Of a stretch of 64,000 nt of DNA, positions 10,601-18,035 are shown piece by piece (position 1 is the first letter of the stretch; the number at the start of each line of letters is the position of its first letter). The stretch comes from Phreatobacter cathodiphilus (GTDB taxonomy: Bacteria; Pseudomonadota; Alphaproteobacteria; Rhizobiales; Phreatobacteraceae). A program made the position numbers and the translations under genes. The notes below the pieces were generated by a model. It had not been told where the DNA came from and ran no database searches. It worked only from the letters and a program-made list of their open reading frames with translations. The DNA is taken from positions 3,141,001 through 3,205,000 of the forward strand of contig NZ_CP027668.1 of NCBI RefSeq assembly GCF_003008515.1, in the 5' to 3' direction.

Positions 10601-11986
10601 ATGACCTTCGACGTCGACCTCTTCGTGATCGGTGGCGGCTCGGGTGGCGTACGTGCCGCGCGGATCGCCGCGACCCACGGCGCCAAGGTGATGCTGGCCG
10701 AGGAATACCGGATGGGCGGCACCTGCGTGATCCGCGGCTGCGTGCCGAAGAAGCTGATGGTCTATGCCTCGCAGTACCACGAGCATTTCGAGGACGCCGC
10801 CGGCTTCGGTTGGACGGTGGGGCCAGCCACCTTCGACTGGCCGACCTTCCTCGCCGCCAAGGACAAGGAGATCGGCCGCCTGGAGGGCATCTACGGCGCC
10901 AATCTCGTCAAGGCCGGCGTCGAGATCGTCGCCCAGCGGGCCACCGTCGCCGGACACAATGCCGTGCGCCTCGCCGACGGCCGCACCGTCAACGCCCGAA
11001 CCATCCTCATCGCCACCGGCGGCCGCCCCTCGACCGACGAGACCCTGCCGGGCCGCGAGCTCGCCATCTCCTCGAACGAGGTGTTCCACCTGCCCGAGCA
11101 GCCGAAGCGCATCGTCATCGCCGGTGGCGGCTACATTGCGGTGGAGTTCGCCGGCGTCTTCGCCGGGCTCGGCTCGGAGGTGACCCTCGTCTATCGCGGC
11201 TCCAAGATTCTGCGCGGCTTCGACGAGGACGTGCGCGACCACCTCACCGCCGAATACCAGAAGAAGGGCATCCGCCTCGTCATGGGCGAGGTCTTCACCG
11301 GTCTGAAGAGAACAGCCGGCGGCATCGAGGTGGCGTTCAAGAACGGGCACCCGCCGATCGAGGCCGACCAGGTGCTCATGGCCATCGGCCGCAAGCCCAA
11401 TACCGCCGGCCTCGGCCTCGCCGAGGCCGGCGTCACCCTCGGCGCCGACGGCGAGGTCATCGTCGACGAGGAGAGCCGCACCTCCGTGCCGTCGATCTAT
11501 GCGGTGGGCGACGTCACCGACCAGGTGAACCTGACGCCGGTGGCGATCCGCGAGGGTCACGCCTTCGCCGACACGGTCTTCGGCGGCAAGCGCTGGACGG
11601 CCGACCACGCGATCATCCCGACCGCCGTCTTCTCCGAACCGGAGATCGGAACGGTCGGCCTGTCGGAGGAGCAGGCGCGGCTGTCGGGTTGCGCCCTGGA
11701 CATCTACAAGGCGACCTTCCGGCCGATGAAGCACACGCTCTCCGGCCGCGACACCCGCATGCTGATGAAGCTCGTCGTCGACGGCGAGACCGACAAGGTG
11801 CTCGGCGTCCACATCTGCGGTCCCGACGCCGGCGAGATGATCCAGCTCGCCGGGATCGCCGTGAAGATGGGCGCCACCAAGGCCGACTTCGACTCGACCA
11901 TGGCCGTCCACCCGACGGCGGCCGAGGAGCTCGTCACCATGCGCACGCCGAGCGCGCGCTATCCGAAGGGCGCGGCGGCGGCCTAA
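10601..11986 (+). CDS. gor: Glutathione-disulfide reductase
   Basis: FAD/NADPH oxidoreductase that regenerates reduced glutathione in the cytoplasm. From the ATG at 10601 (461 residues) the FAD Rossmann motif GGGSGG is at 11-16 and the redox disulfide is Cys42/Cys47 in GGTCVIRGCVPKK. The NADPH Rossmann motif is GGGYIAVEFAGVF, the second FAD motif is SIYAVGDVTD, and the dimer-face His/Glu is in HPTAAEELVT near the C-terminus. ATG 10592 is an alternative start. The stop overlaps the stop of the convergent SH3-like gene by 4 bases. Confidence 0.93.
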   Translation: MTFDVDLFVIGGGSGGVRAARIAATHGAKVMLAEEYRMGGTCVIRGCVPKKLMVYASQYHEHFEDAAGFGWTVGPATFDWPTFLAAKDKEIGRLEGIYGANLVKAGVEIVAQRATVAGHNAVRLADGRTVNARTILIATGGRPSTDETLPGRELAISSNEVFHLPEQPKRIVIAGGGYIAVEFAGVFAGLGSEVTLVYRGSKILRGFDEDVRDHLTAEYQKKGIRLVMGEVFTGLKRTAGGIEVAFKNGHPPIEADQVLMAIGRKPNTAGLGLAEAGVTLGADGEVIVDEESRTSVPSIYAVGDVTDQVNLTPVAIREGHAFADTVFGGKRWTADHAIIPTAVFSEPEIGTVGLSEEQARLSGCALDIYKATFRPMKHTLSGRDTRMLMKLVVDGETDKVLGVHICGPDAGEMIQLAGIAVKMGATKADFDSTMAVHPTAAEELVTMRTPSARYPKGAAAA

Positions 11987-12339
11987 CCGCAGTCGCCGAT
12001 GAGGCGCTGGGCGACCCAGCCGATCTGGCCGGTGCGGAATTCCGGCTGGCTCGGGATGTAGAGCTCGCCGTTCGGCCAGTAGATGACCTGGGTCCAGGGG
12101 CCGGAGCGGATCACCTCGCCCTGGTTGCGGGCGCGCAGATGGACGCTGTGGCCCGTCTTCATGCGGGCGATGAGCCGGGCATCGGTCGAAGGGCCCGCCC
12201 GCAGCGCCGCAAATCCGTCGGAGGTCGGCAGCACCTCGCAGACCGCATTGATGGCGTGGGCCGGGCTGGCCGCTCCCATCAGCGCGCAGACGGCGGCGGC
12301 GAGGGCGGTGCGGCGGGCATGCGATGGCAAGCGCGTCAT
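11983..12339 (-). CDS. Small secreted SH3-like (bacterial SH3 type 3) protein
   Basis: 118 residues: signal peptide (MTRLPSHARRTALAAAVCAL, cut near AHA) then one compact domain. The stretch GFAALRAGPSTDARLIARMKTG is split as the usual SH3_3 opening (LR.gPs....i..l..G), followed by the strands WTQVIYWPNGE and GQIGWVAQRLI. Two cysteines (in AVCEVLP and GDCG) could form a disulfide bridge. Such domains bind peptidoglycan or occur in lectin-like proteins; the ligand here is unknown. Its end overlaps gor by 4 bases. Confidence 0.65.
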   Translation of the reverse strand: MTRLPSHARRTALAAAVCALMGAASPAHAINAVCEVLPTSDGFAALRAGPSTDARLIARMKTGHSVHLRARNQGEVIRSGPWTQVIYWPNGELYIPSQPEFRTGQIGWVAQRLIGDCG

Positions 12340-12437
12340 GATCGTTCTCCGGCAGGCGATGAGCGCTTCTAGCCCTGCCGGTATTCCGCTGCGTTTCGGC
12401 AGCGGCGCGCCTGCATTTCAAATGTACCCGGATCGCT

Positions 12438-14894
12438 TCAGCGCGGCGTGATGGTCAGCGTGCCGATGGCGCCCTTCTCGATATCGTTGCGCTGCGTGCG
12501 CATCGGCAGAAACTCCACGGCGGCCCAGCGTTCCGCGAGGTTGCGGTAGAGCCGCGATGTCGGCAGGCCCGACTGTCCCGTGGAATGCATGAACAGCGAC
12601 CGCTCGGGATCGGCCATGTCGTAGATGGCCCTGAGCGAAGCCGAGTGACGGGAGACGAAGGGCTCGGCCTCGTTGCGGATGGTGTGGCGGTTGACGTTCA
12701 CCGTGTAGGTGTCGCCGGGAACCGGCACCCGCACGTCGAACAGGGCCGCGAGCGCCGGCACCCGCGAGAACGGCCGGTGCTCGGAGCGCGCGTCGTGCGC
12801 CGTGCCCCAGCGCCAGGCGCGCCAGTCCGCCCCAAAGCGCCGCTCGAGGTCGGCGAGCGCGAGATCGAGCGCCCGCGAGACCAGCGCCGGACAGGTCGAG
12901 GGCTCGCCCGCCGCCTCCGCGCCGCGGCACCAGGCGCCCTTCCCGTTGGTGTCGGAGAGCACGGCGACCATGAACTGCTGCCGCTGGTCCCACAGGACGG
13001 GGAAGAGGTTCGGTCCGAGTTCGTCCGCATAGACGAGGCGCGTCAGCTCGCGCAGCCAGGCGGTGACGATCAGCGGCTCCGGCCGGTCCACCGCCATGGT
13101 GCCGTCGAAGCCGGCGAGTGCCGCCACGACCTCCCCCACCCGCTGCGGCACCTGCCGACGGCGCTCCTCCTCGCCGCTCGGATGGGCGGCGAGCAGCAGC
13201 GGCAGGATCTCCCGCACCGCAGCCGAGCGGTGGTCCGCCTGCATCTGCCGGAAGCTCGCCGGCGAATGCCGCTCGCGCGCGCCCAGCAGTTCGGCGATGC
13301 GGTCGGCGCGATGCGGCGTCGCCCATTCATAGGTGAGGAGGTGGGGATAGCCTTCCGGCGTGATCTTCTCGTTGGCGGTGATGCGGAAGCCGCGCGCCGG
13401 GTTGAACTCCTGCGGCAGCTCCTCGAAGGGAACGAAGCCCGCCCAGTCGTAGCGGGCGTCCCAGCCCGGCGCCGGGAACAGGCCCTTCAAATCGTTCTCC
13501 GCCTTGCGCACCGGCACGCGCCCGGCGGCGACGAAGCCGATGTTCCCGTCCACGTCGGCATAGACCATGTTCTGCTGCGGAGCGTCGTAGTGGCGGACGG
13601 CGGCGAGGAATTCCGGCCAGTCGCGCGCCCTGTTGATGCGGGCGAAGGCCTGGACGGTGAGATTGTCCGGGCTCAGCGCCGTCCACTGCAGGGCGAGGGC
13701 ATGGCCCGGCGGCGCACCGACGGTGGCTCCGCGCGAGGCTCCGTCCGAGATTACCGGACCGTGGCGCGAGATGCGCACGGTCAACACCTCGTCCGGCGCG
13801 CCCCGCACGGCGATGACCTCGCGCGCGGTGTCGAAGCGGGCCCAGCCGTCCGGCGTCTGGTAGCGCAGGGGATCGGCGGGATCGACCCGTTCGATGAAGA
13901 GGTCCTGCACGTCCGGGCCGGTATTGGTGAAGCCCCAGGCGATGCGGTCGTTGCGGCCGAGGACGACGCTCGGCACAGCCGGCATGGTGGCGCCGATGAC
14001 GGTGCCGGCGGGCGAGGTCATGCGCGCGAAATACCAGAGCGCCGGTGCCGACAGGCCGAGATGCGGATCGTTGGCGAGCAGCGGCTTGCCCGTCTCGGAG
14101 CGCCCGCCGGACACCACCCAGTTGTTGGAGCCGACCCCCTCGATGCCGATTTCGAAGGGCCGGGTGAGCGCCGCGGCGCGGCGTGTCTCGCCGCCGAGCG
14201 AGCGGTAGAGCGCGCCGTAGTCCGGCAGAGCCGGATAGGTCTCGCCGGGCGCGGCCGGCAGGAACTCGCCGATCTGGCGCATCGACAGGCCGCGCTGGGC
14301 GAGCTGCAGGCGGCTGAGTTCGGCATTGAGGTTGCCGCCGAGATCCAGCGCCATGATCAGCGACCAGCCGATGGAATCGACCGGCGTCCAGGGCTCGGGA
14401 GAAGGCACTCGCAGCAGTTGGAACTCCGGCGGCAGCGGCCCGCTGCGGGTCGTGAGGTAGGCGTTGACGCCGCGCGCATAGGCCGCCAGCGAGACCCGCG
14501 TCTCCGGATCGAGACTGGCGAAGATGGCCTCGGCCGAGCGGCGGATGCCGATGGTGCGGAGGAACCGGTCCGTCTCCAGCCCGGGCGCCCCGACGATCTC
14601 GGCGAGCCGACCGTTGGCGATGCGCCGGTTCATCTCCATCTGCCACAGTCGGTCCTGCGCATGGACGAAGCCGAGCGCCGCCGTCGCGTCCTGCTCGCTG
14701 GCGGCGAAGATGTGCGGCACGCCCTCGGCGTCTCGGACGATCTCCACCGGCTTCTCGAAGCCCGGCAGGGTGACGGTGCCGGAGACCTGCGGCTCGACCG
14801 CCCGGATGTACCAGAGGCCGACCCCGAGCACGCCGGCGACGGCGAGCATGACGAGAGCTGTGGCCCATTTGACGATGGCGCGGACGAGACGCAT
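12438..14894 (-). CDS. Penicillin-acylase-family Ntn hydrolase, membrane-anchored
   Basis: 818 residues; family enzymes cleave amide bonds (beta-lactams, acyl-homoserine lactones, N-acyl amino acids) after self-processing into alpha and beta chains. The expected N-terminal nucleophile of the beta chain is Ser256 in GVGSNNWVVSG, followed by the usual LLANDPHLGL. The alpha-chain part has GVPHIFA and GFVHAQDRLWQME. The start at 14894 gives a short basic lead and one hydrophobic helix (ATALVMLAVAGVLGVGLWYI). That helix has no clear cleavage site, so the enzyme is probably periplasmic but anchored. The substrate is unknown. Confidence 0.85.
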   Translation of the reverse strand: MRLVRAIVKWATALVMLAVAGVLGVGLWYIRAVEPQVSGTVTLPGFEKPVEIVRDAEGVPHIFAASEQDATAALGFVHAQDRLWQMEMNRRIANGRLAEIVGAPGLETDRFLRTIGIRRSAEAIFASLDPETRVSLAAYARGVNAYLTTRSGPLPPEFQLLRVPSPEPWTPVDSIGWSLIMALDLGGNLNAELSRLQLAQRGLSMRQIGEFLPAAPGETYPALPDYGALYRSLGGETRRAAALTRPFEIGIEGVGSNNWVVSGGRSETGKPLLANDPHLGLSAPALWYFARMTSPAGTVIGATMPAVPSVVLGRNDRIAWGFTNTGPDVQDLFIERVDPADPLRYQTPDGWARFDTAREVIAVRGAPDEVLTVRISRHGPVISDGASRGATVGAPPGHALALQWTALSPDNLTVQAFARINRARDWPEFLAAVRHYDAPQQNMVYADVDGNIGFVAAGRVPVRKAENDLKGLFPAPGWDARYDWAGFVPFEELPQEFNPARGFRITANEKITPEGYPHLLTYEWATPHRADRIAELLGARERHSPASFRQMQADHRSAAVREILPLLLAAHPSGEEERRRQVPQRVGEVVAALAGFDGTMAVDRPEPLIVTAWLRELTRLVYADELGPNLFPVLWDQRQQFMVAVLSDTNGKGAWCRGAEAAGEPSTCPALVSRALDLALADLERRFGADWRAWRWGTAHDARSEHRPFSRVPALAALFDVRVPVPGDTYTVNVNRHTIRNEAEPFVSRHSASLRAIYDMADPERSLFMHSTGQSGLPTSRLYRNLAERWAAVEFLPMRTQRNDIEKGAIGTLTITPR

Positions 14895-15003
14895 GGGAGG
14901 GACCCGGTTGACGGCGGCGGAGTTGATCACCGGCGGTTCGGCGGGGCAAGCTGCCGGACCGGCCGAGCGGGCACCCCGTTCGCAGGGAGGCGAGGAGACC
15001 ATC

Positions 15004-15162
15004 ATGGCCGACAAGGACGATGCGGCAGCCGTCGAGCGGGCCGCGCGGCGGATCTTCGAACTGCAGAATCCGGGAAAGCCCTGGCCGGGCGACGCCGGCG
15101 CTTCCAGGGCGGGTTCGGACCGTTCGGTCGCGGAGAAACCCGCCGAGACGAAGAAGGGTTGA
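15004..15162 (+). CDS. Small hypothetical protein (52 aa)
   Basis: ATG at 15004 is preceded by GGGAGGCGAGGAG, a strong ribosome site. The predicted product opens MADKDDAAAVERAARRIF and continues as a charged, soluble peptide with a Pro/Gly-rich middle (NPGKPWPGD) and a Lys-rich end. No transmembrane segment or known domain. It sits between the divergent acylase gene and the convergent prmA, 10 bases before the latter's stop. The good ribosome site and non-random composition support a real gene; the function is unknown. Confidence 0.5.
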   Translation: MADKDDAAAVERAARRIFELQNPGKPWPGDAGASRAGSDRSVAEKPAETKKG

Positions 15163-15172
15163 GGGCGCCCCC

Positions 15173-16075
15173 TCAGCGCCCGCTGCGCATGGTGAGCGTC
15201 ACCCAGCCCTCGATCGTCTCGCGCATGACCAGGTGCAGGCCTCGATCGCGATAGGCGGAGATCACCAGATTGGCGTGGGGCGGAATGATGCCCGACAGGA
15301 CGACCGTGCCGCCGGGCGCGACCAGCCGGACGAGGTCCGTCGCCAGCCCCACAAGCGGTCGCGGCAGGATGTTGGCGAGGATGAGGTCGTAGGGCGCGCC
15401 GCGGCGGAAGCGGGCGTCCTTGAGGCCCGCCGCATGGATCACCTGCACGTAGCCCCGCGCCTTGTTGAGCACGGCGTTCTCATGCGCCGCGACGACCGAC
15501 ACCCGGTCGATGTCGGAGGCGAGCACCGGCACGCGGTGGCGCAGCCCCGCGGCAATGGCGAGAACGCCGGTGCCGGTGCCGACGTCGAGCGGCCGGAAGG
15601 CGCGGCCGGCCTTAGCGAGCCGGTCGATGGCGCGCAGGCAGCCCAGCGTCGTCCCGTGATGGCCGGTGCCGAAGGCGAGCGCCGCCTCGATCTCGATGGG
15701 AATGGCGTTGGGAGCGACCTTGTCGCGGTCGTGGCTGCCGAAGACCGTGAAGCGGCCGGCCTGAACGGGCTTCAGCCCGTCCAGCGAGGTGCGCACCCAG
15801 TCGCGCGACTCGATGGCGTGGAAGGTGACGCAGGCCGCCACCGCATCGCCGGCCGAGGCCCGCACGAGCGCGCGGACGTGGTCCTCGTCAGGCGCGTCGC
15901 GGAAGAACACCTCCACGAGCCAGAGCTGGCCGTCGGGCGCCTCGAAGGCGGCCACCGCCGTCTCGGCCGGATCGAACATCTCGCCGATGAGGTCGCCGAC
16001 CTTCCGTGCCGCTCGCTCGGAGGTCTCGAGGCGCATGAGATGGGTGGGGGACACGGGATGCAGTCCTTCGAGCAT
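15173..16075 (-). CDS. prmA: Ribosomal protein L11 methyltransferase
   Basis: SAM-dependent enzyme that methylates lysines and the N-terminus of L11. 300 residues. Family marks are EAALAFGTGHHGTTLGCL (the PrmA-specific loop), DVGTGTGVLAIAA (SAM motif I) and ILANILPRPL (substrate/post-motif region). The N-terminal third is the poorly conserved L11-recognition domain. Convergent with the small gene at 15004; its upstream region is shared with the divergent chemoreceptor-like gene. Confidence 0.9.
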   Translation of the reverse strand: MLEGLHPVSPTHLMRLETSERAARKVGDLIGEMFDPAETAVAAFEAPDGQLWLVEVFFRDAPDEDHVRALVRASAGDAVAACVTFHAIESRDWVRTSLDGLKPVQAGRFTVFGSHDRDKVAPNAIPIEIEAALAFGTGHHGTTLGCLRAIDRLAKAGRAFRPLDVGTGTGVLAIAAGLRHRVPVLASDIDRVSVVAAHENAVLNKARGYVQVIHAAGLKDARFRRGAPYDLILANILPRPLVGLATDLVRLVAPGGTVVLSGIIPPHANLVISAYRDRGLHLVMRETIEGWVTLTMRSGR

Positions 16076-16174
16076 GGCGCGTCATACCTGCCCGCCGGGC
16101 CGATGTCATCAGCCTCACGGAATGCAACAACCGGCGCTACACATCTTCCGCAAGGTAATTCGCGAATGAACCTC

Positions 16175-16195
16175 TTTGCACAAATTGTATGCAAA
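16175..16195. promoter_or_regulatory. Inverted repeat in the AT-rich prmA / chemoreceptor intergenic region
   Basis: TTTGCA-N9-TGCAAA lies in a patch (about 16150-16265) that is clearly richer in A/T than its surroundings. The divergent genes prmA and the cache/MCP gene both start from this 224-base region. It may be an operator; no protein can be named. Confidence 0.3.
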
Positions 16196-16299
16196 TCAGA
16201 AAGCGCCGCTGTATCAACATGTTACGGAATCGGTTCCCTTAGGTCAATTTACCTATTGCTAACGTCGATAGCCGACCTTCCGTGCCAGGAGACCTATCG

Positions 16300-17355
16300 A
16301 TGACCGCTCTCGCCACCGCCGCCAACGCGGCGCCTTCCCTCGACACGATCCTCGCCGCCACCCGTGACGTGAAGGGCACGACCGCAGCGCGAATCCAGGA
16401 GATCCACAAGATCACCGGCGGGCTGCGCATGCTCGCCCTCAACGCCCTCATCGAGTCGGCCCGGGCCGGCGAGAACGGCCGCGGCTTCTCGGTGGTGGCG
16501 GCGGAGGTCCGGGAGATATCGACGCGCGTCGGCGCCATCGCCGAACGGTTTTCGGCGGAACTCGCCCGGCAGATGGACGGCCTCGAAACCATGACGCTGG
16601 CGATGAGCAGCCAGGCCGCCGGCCAGCGCCTCGTCGACCTCGCCCTCAACGCCATCGAGCTGATGGACCGCAATCTCTACGAGCGCACCTGCGACGTGCG
16701 CTGGTGGGCAACCGACTCCGCCGTGGTGGAGGCTCTGACCGAGCCCTCCGCCGAGCGGGCGTCCCATGCCTCGCGCCGCCTCGGGGTCATCCTCGGCGCC
16801 TACACCGTCTATCTCGACATCTGGCTGTGCGACCGCGAAGGCCGGGTCGTGGCGAATGGCCGGCCGGAGCGTTTCGCCGTCGCGGGCCAGTCGGTCCGCA
16901 ACGAGCCATGGTTCGCCAAGTCCATGGGGCTCGCCACGGGCGACGACTATGCCGTCGCCGACGTGACCCGCGCTCCCCTGCTGCACGACGCCGAGGTCGC
17001 CACCTATGCCACGGCGGTGCGCGCCGGCGGCGCCACCCACGGCATGCCGCTGGGCGTCCTCGCCATCCATTTCGACTGGGAGCCCCAGGCCCGCGCCATC
17101 GTCCAGGGCGTCCGGCTCTCGGAGGAAGAGGCAGGCCGCAGCCGGGTCATGCTCGTCGATGCCCGCAAGCGCGTGATCGCCAGTTCAGACGGGCGCGGCG
17201 TGCTCAGCGAGACCATCCGCTTCGACACCGGTGGCCAGAGGGCGGGCTTCAGCGTCGACGGCACCGGCACCACCACGGCCTTCCACCTGACGCCCGGCTA
17301 CGAGACCTATGCCGGCCTCGGCTGGTACGGCGTCATCCAGCAGAGGGCGCGGTAG
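16300..17355 (+). CDS. Soluble chemoreceptor-like protein: N-terminal MCP signalling tip, C-terminal cache-like domain
   Basis: 351 residues from ATG 16300, chosen because AGGAG lies 8 bases upstream (GTG 16282 is in frame but has no ribosome site). Residues about 30-75 carry the conserved hairpin tip of methyl-accepting chemotaxis proteins, LALNALIESARAGENGRG followed by FSVVAAEVREIS, where CheA/CheW bind. Residues about 120-350 resemble a cache sensor: LDIWLCDREGRVVANG, EPWFAKSM, DDYAVADV, and a second PAS-like half with VMLVDARKRVIASS. No transmembrane helix or HAMP domain is visible and the coiled-coil arms are very short. The domain order is the reverse of a classical receptor. No che gene is nearby. 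Confidence 0.75.
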   Translation: MTALATAANAAPSLDTILAATRDVKGTTAARIQEIHKITGGLRMLALNALIESARAGENGRGFSVVAAEVREISTRVGAIAERFSAELARQMDGLETMTLAMSSQAAGQRLVDLALNAIELMDRNLYERTCDVRWWATDSAVVEALTEPSAERASHASRRLGVILGAYTVYLDIWLCDREGRVVANGRPERFAVAGQSVRNEPWFAKSMGLATGDDYAVADVTRAPLLHDAEVATYATAVRAGGATHGMPLGVLAIHFDWEPQARAIVQGVRLSEEEAGRSRVMLVDARKRVIASSDGRGVLSETIRFDTGGQRAGFSVDGTGTTTAFHLTPGYETYAGLGWYGVIQQRAR

Positions 17356-17357
17356 GC

Positions 17358-17654
17358 CTATTCGGCCGCCTCGCGGCGGGAAGGCGGATCGAAGGGGACG
17401 ATTAGCAGCATTCCGCCGTCCGCCGCCTCGGTGAATGCCGGGTCGGTTCGCAGCTGATCGATGGTGCGTGGAAGCGGGAAGGGCGCCCCTTGGGTTTCTT
17501 CCCAGTCCTCGGCTCCCAGCTCAAGCGCCTCTGCCGCGTTCGCCACCAGCTCCTCGACCGTGTCCCCGGCGGAAAAGACGCCGGGCACGTCCGGGAACTG
17601 GACGCCGTAGCAGCTGTCGGGATCCTTGTGGACGATGGCGATGTAGCTCGGCAT
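17358..17654 (-). CDS. hicB: HicB-family antitoxin
   Basis: 98 residues. The N-terminal partial RNase-H-like fold of HicB is clear: YIAIVHKDPDSCYGVQFPD then VPGVFSAGDTVEELVANA and AEALELGAEDWE. Its role is to mask HicA. After that core there is only a short tail (LLIVPFDPPSRREAAE) with no ribbon-helix-helix or helix-turn-helix domain, so DNA binding is not obvious. It lies 19 bases downstream of hicA on the same strand and is convergent with the chemoreceptor-like gene (2 bases between stops). Confidence 0.85.
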   Translation of the reverse strand: MPSYIAIVHKDPDSCYGVQFPDVPGVFSAGDTVEELVANAAEALELGAEDWEETQGAPFPLPRTIDQLRTDPAFTEAADGGMLLIVPFDPPSRREAAE

Positions 17655-17673
17655 GGCGGATACGAGGTTCGAA

Positions 17674-17871
17674 TTACCGCTCGCGGGGCCAGCCCGCCTG
17701 TCGATAGATGGAATACACCGTTCCGAGCGGCAAGTCTCGCTTCGGGTGGGGGATGGTGACCATCCGGCGCAAGCCGTCGTGGAAGAACTTGTGGTGAGAA
17801 CCCTTCACGACGCGCAGCACATAGCCTTCACGTTCGAGGCGGCGGATGATGTCCCGGCTGTCGCGAAGCAT
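17674..17871 (-). CDS. hicA: HicA-family mRNA interferase toxin
   Basis: 65 residues from ATG 17871, the length and N-terminus (MLRDSRDIIRRLEREGYVL) typical of HicA, a small dsRBD-like ribonuclease that cleaves translated mRNA. The catalytic His is His26 in VVKGSHHKF, followed by TIPHPKRDLPLGTVYSI. An in-frame GTG at 17904 and ATG at 17940 would lengthen it with unconserved residues. It is the first gene of the hicA-hicB pair. Confidence 0.85.
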   Translation of the reverse strand: MLRDSRDIIRRLEREGYVLRVVKGSHHKFFHDGLRRMVTIPHPKRDLPLGTVYSIYRQAGWPRER

Positions 17872-17920
17872 GGCGTCGGCATCCGAATCAGTTGAGCTCG
17901 ACACGAATAATATGCCTCGC

Positions 17921-17932
17921 CCAGCACGCTGG
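17921..17932. promoter_or_regulatory. 12-bp palindrome upstream of hicA (possible operator)
   Basis: CCAGC-AC-GCTGG lies 50 bases upstream of the hicA ATG. On the minus strand a TATTAT hexamer (17908-17913) follows it and could be a -10 element. The surrounding 17870-18010 stretch is AT-rich for this genome. HicB here lacks a visible DNA-binding domain, so the binding protein is uncertain. Confidence 0.3.
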
Positions 17933-18035
17933 AGCCGCATTGCCGTTCTTTACACCCAAACCCCAGACTATCCCCGTTTCTCACACCTTAATTGTACCGA
18001 TCAATGACGCAGACAGTGAGGCTGGACTCATCCCC

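Noticed and set aside
17667-17680. tRNA T-loop-like GGTTCGAATTACC
   Set aside because: No acceptor stem, anticodon arm or CCA end can be folded around it; it lies across the end of hicA.
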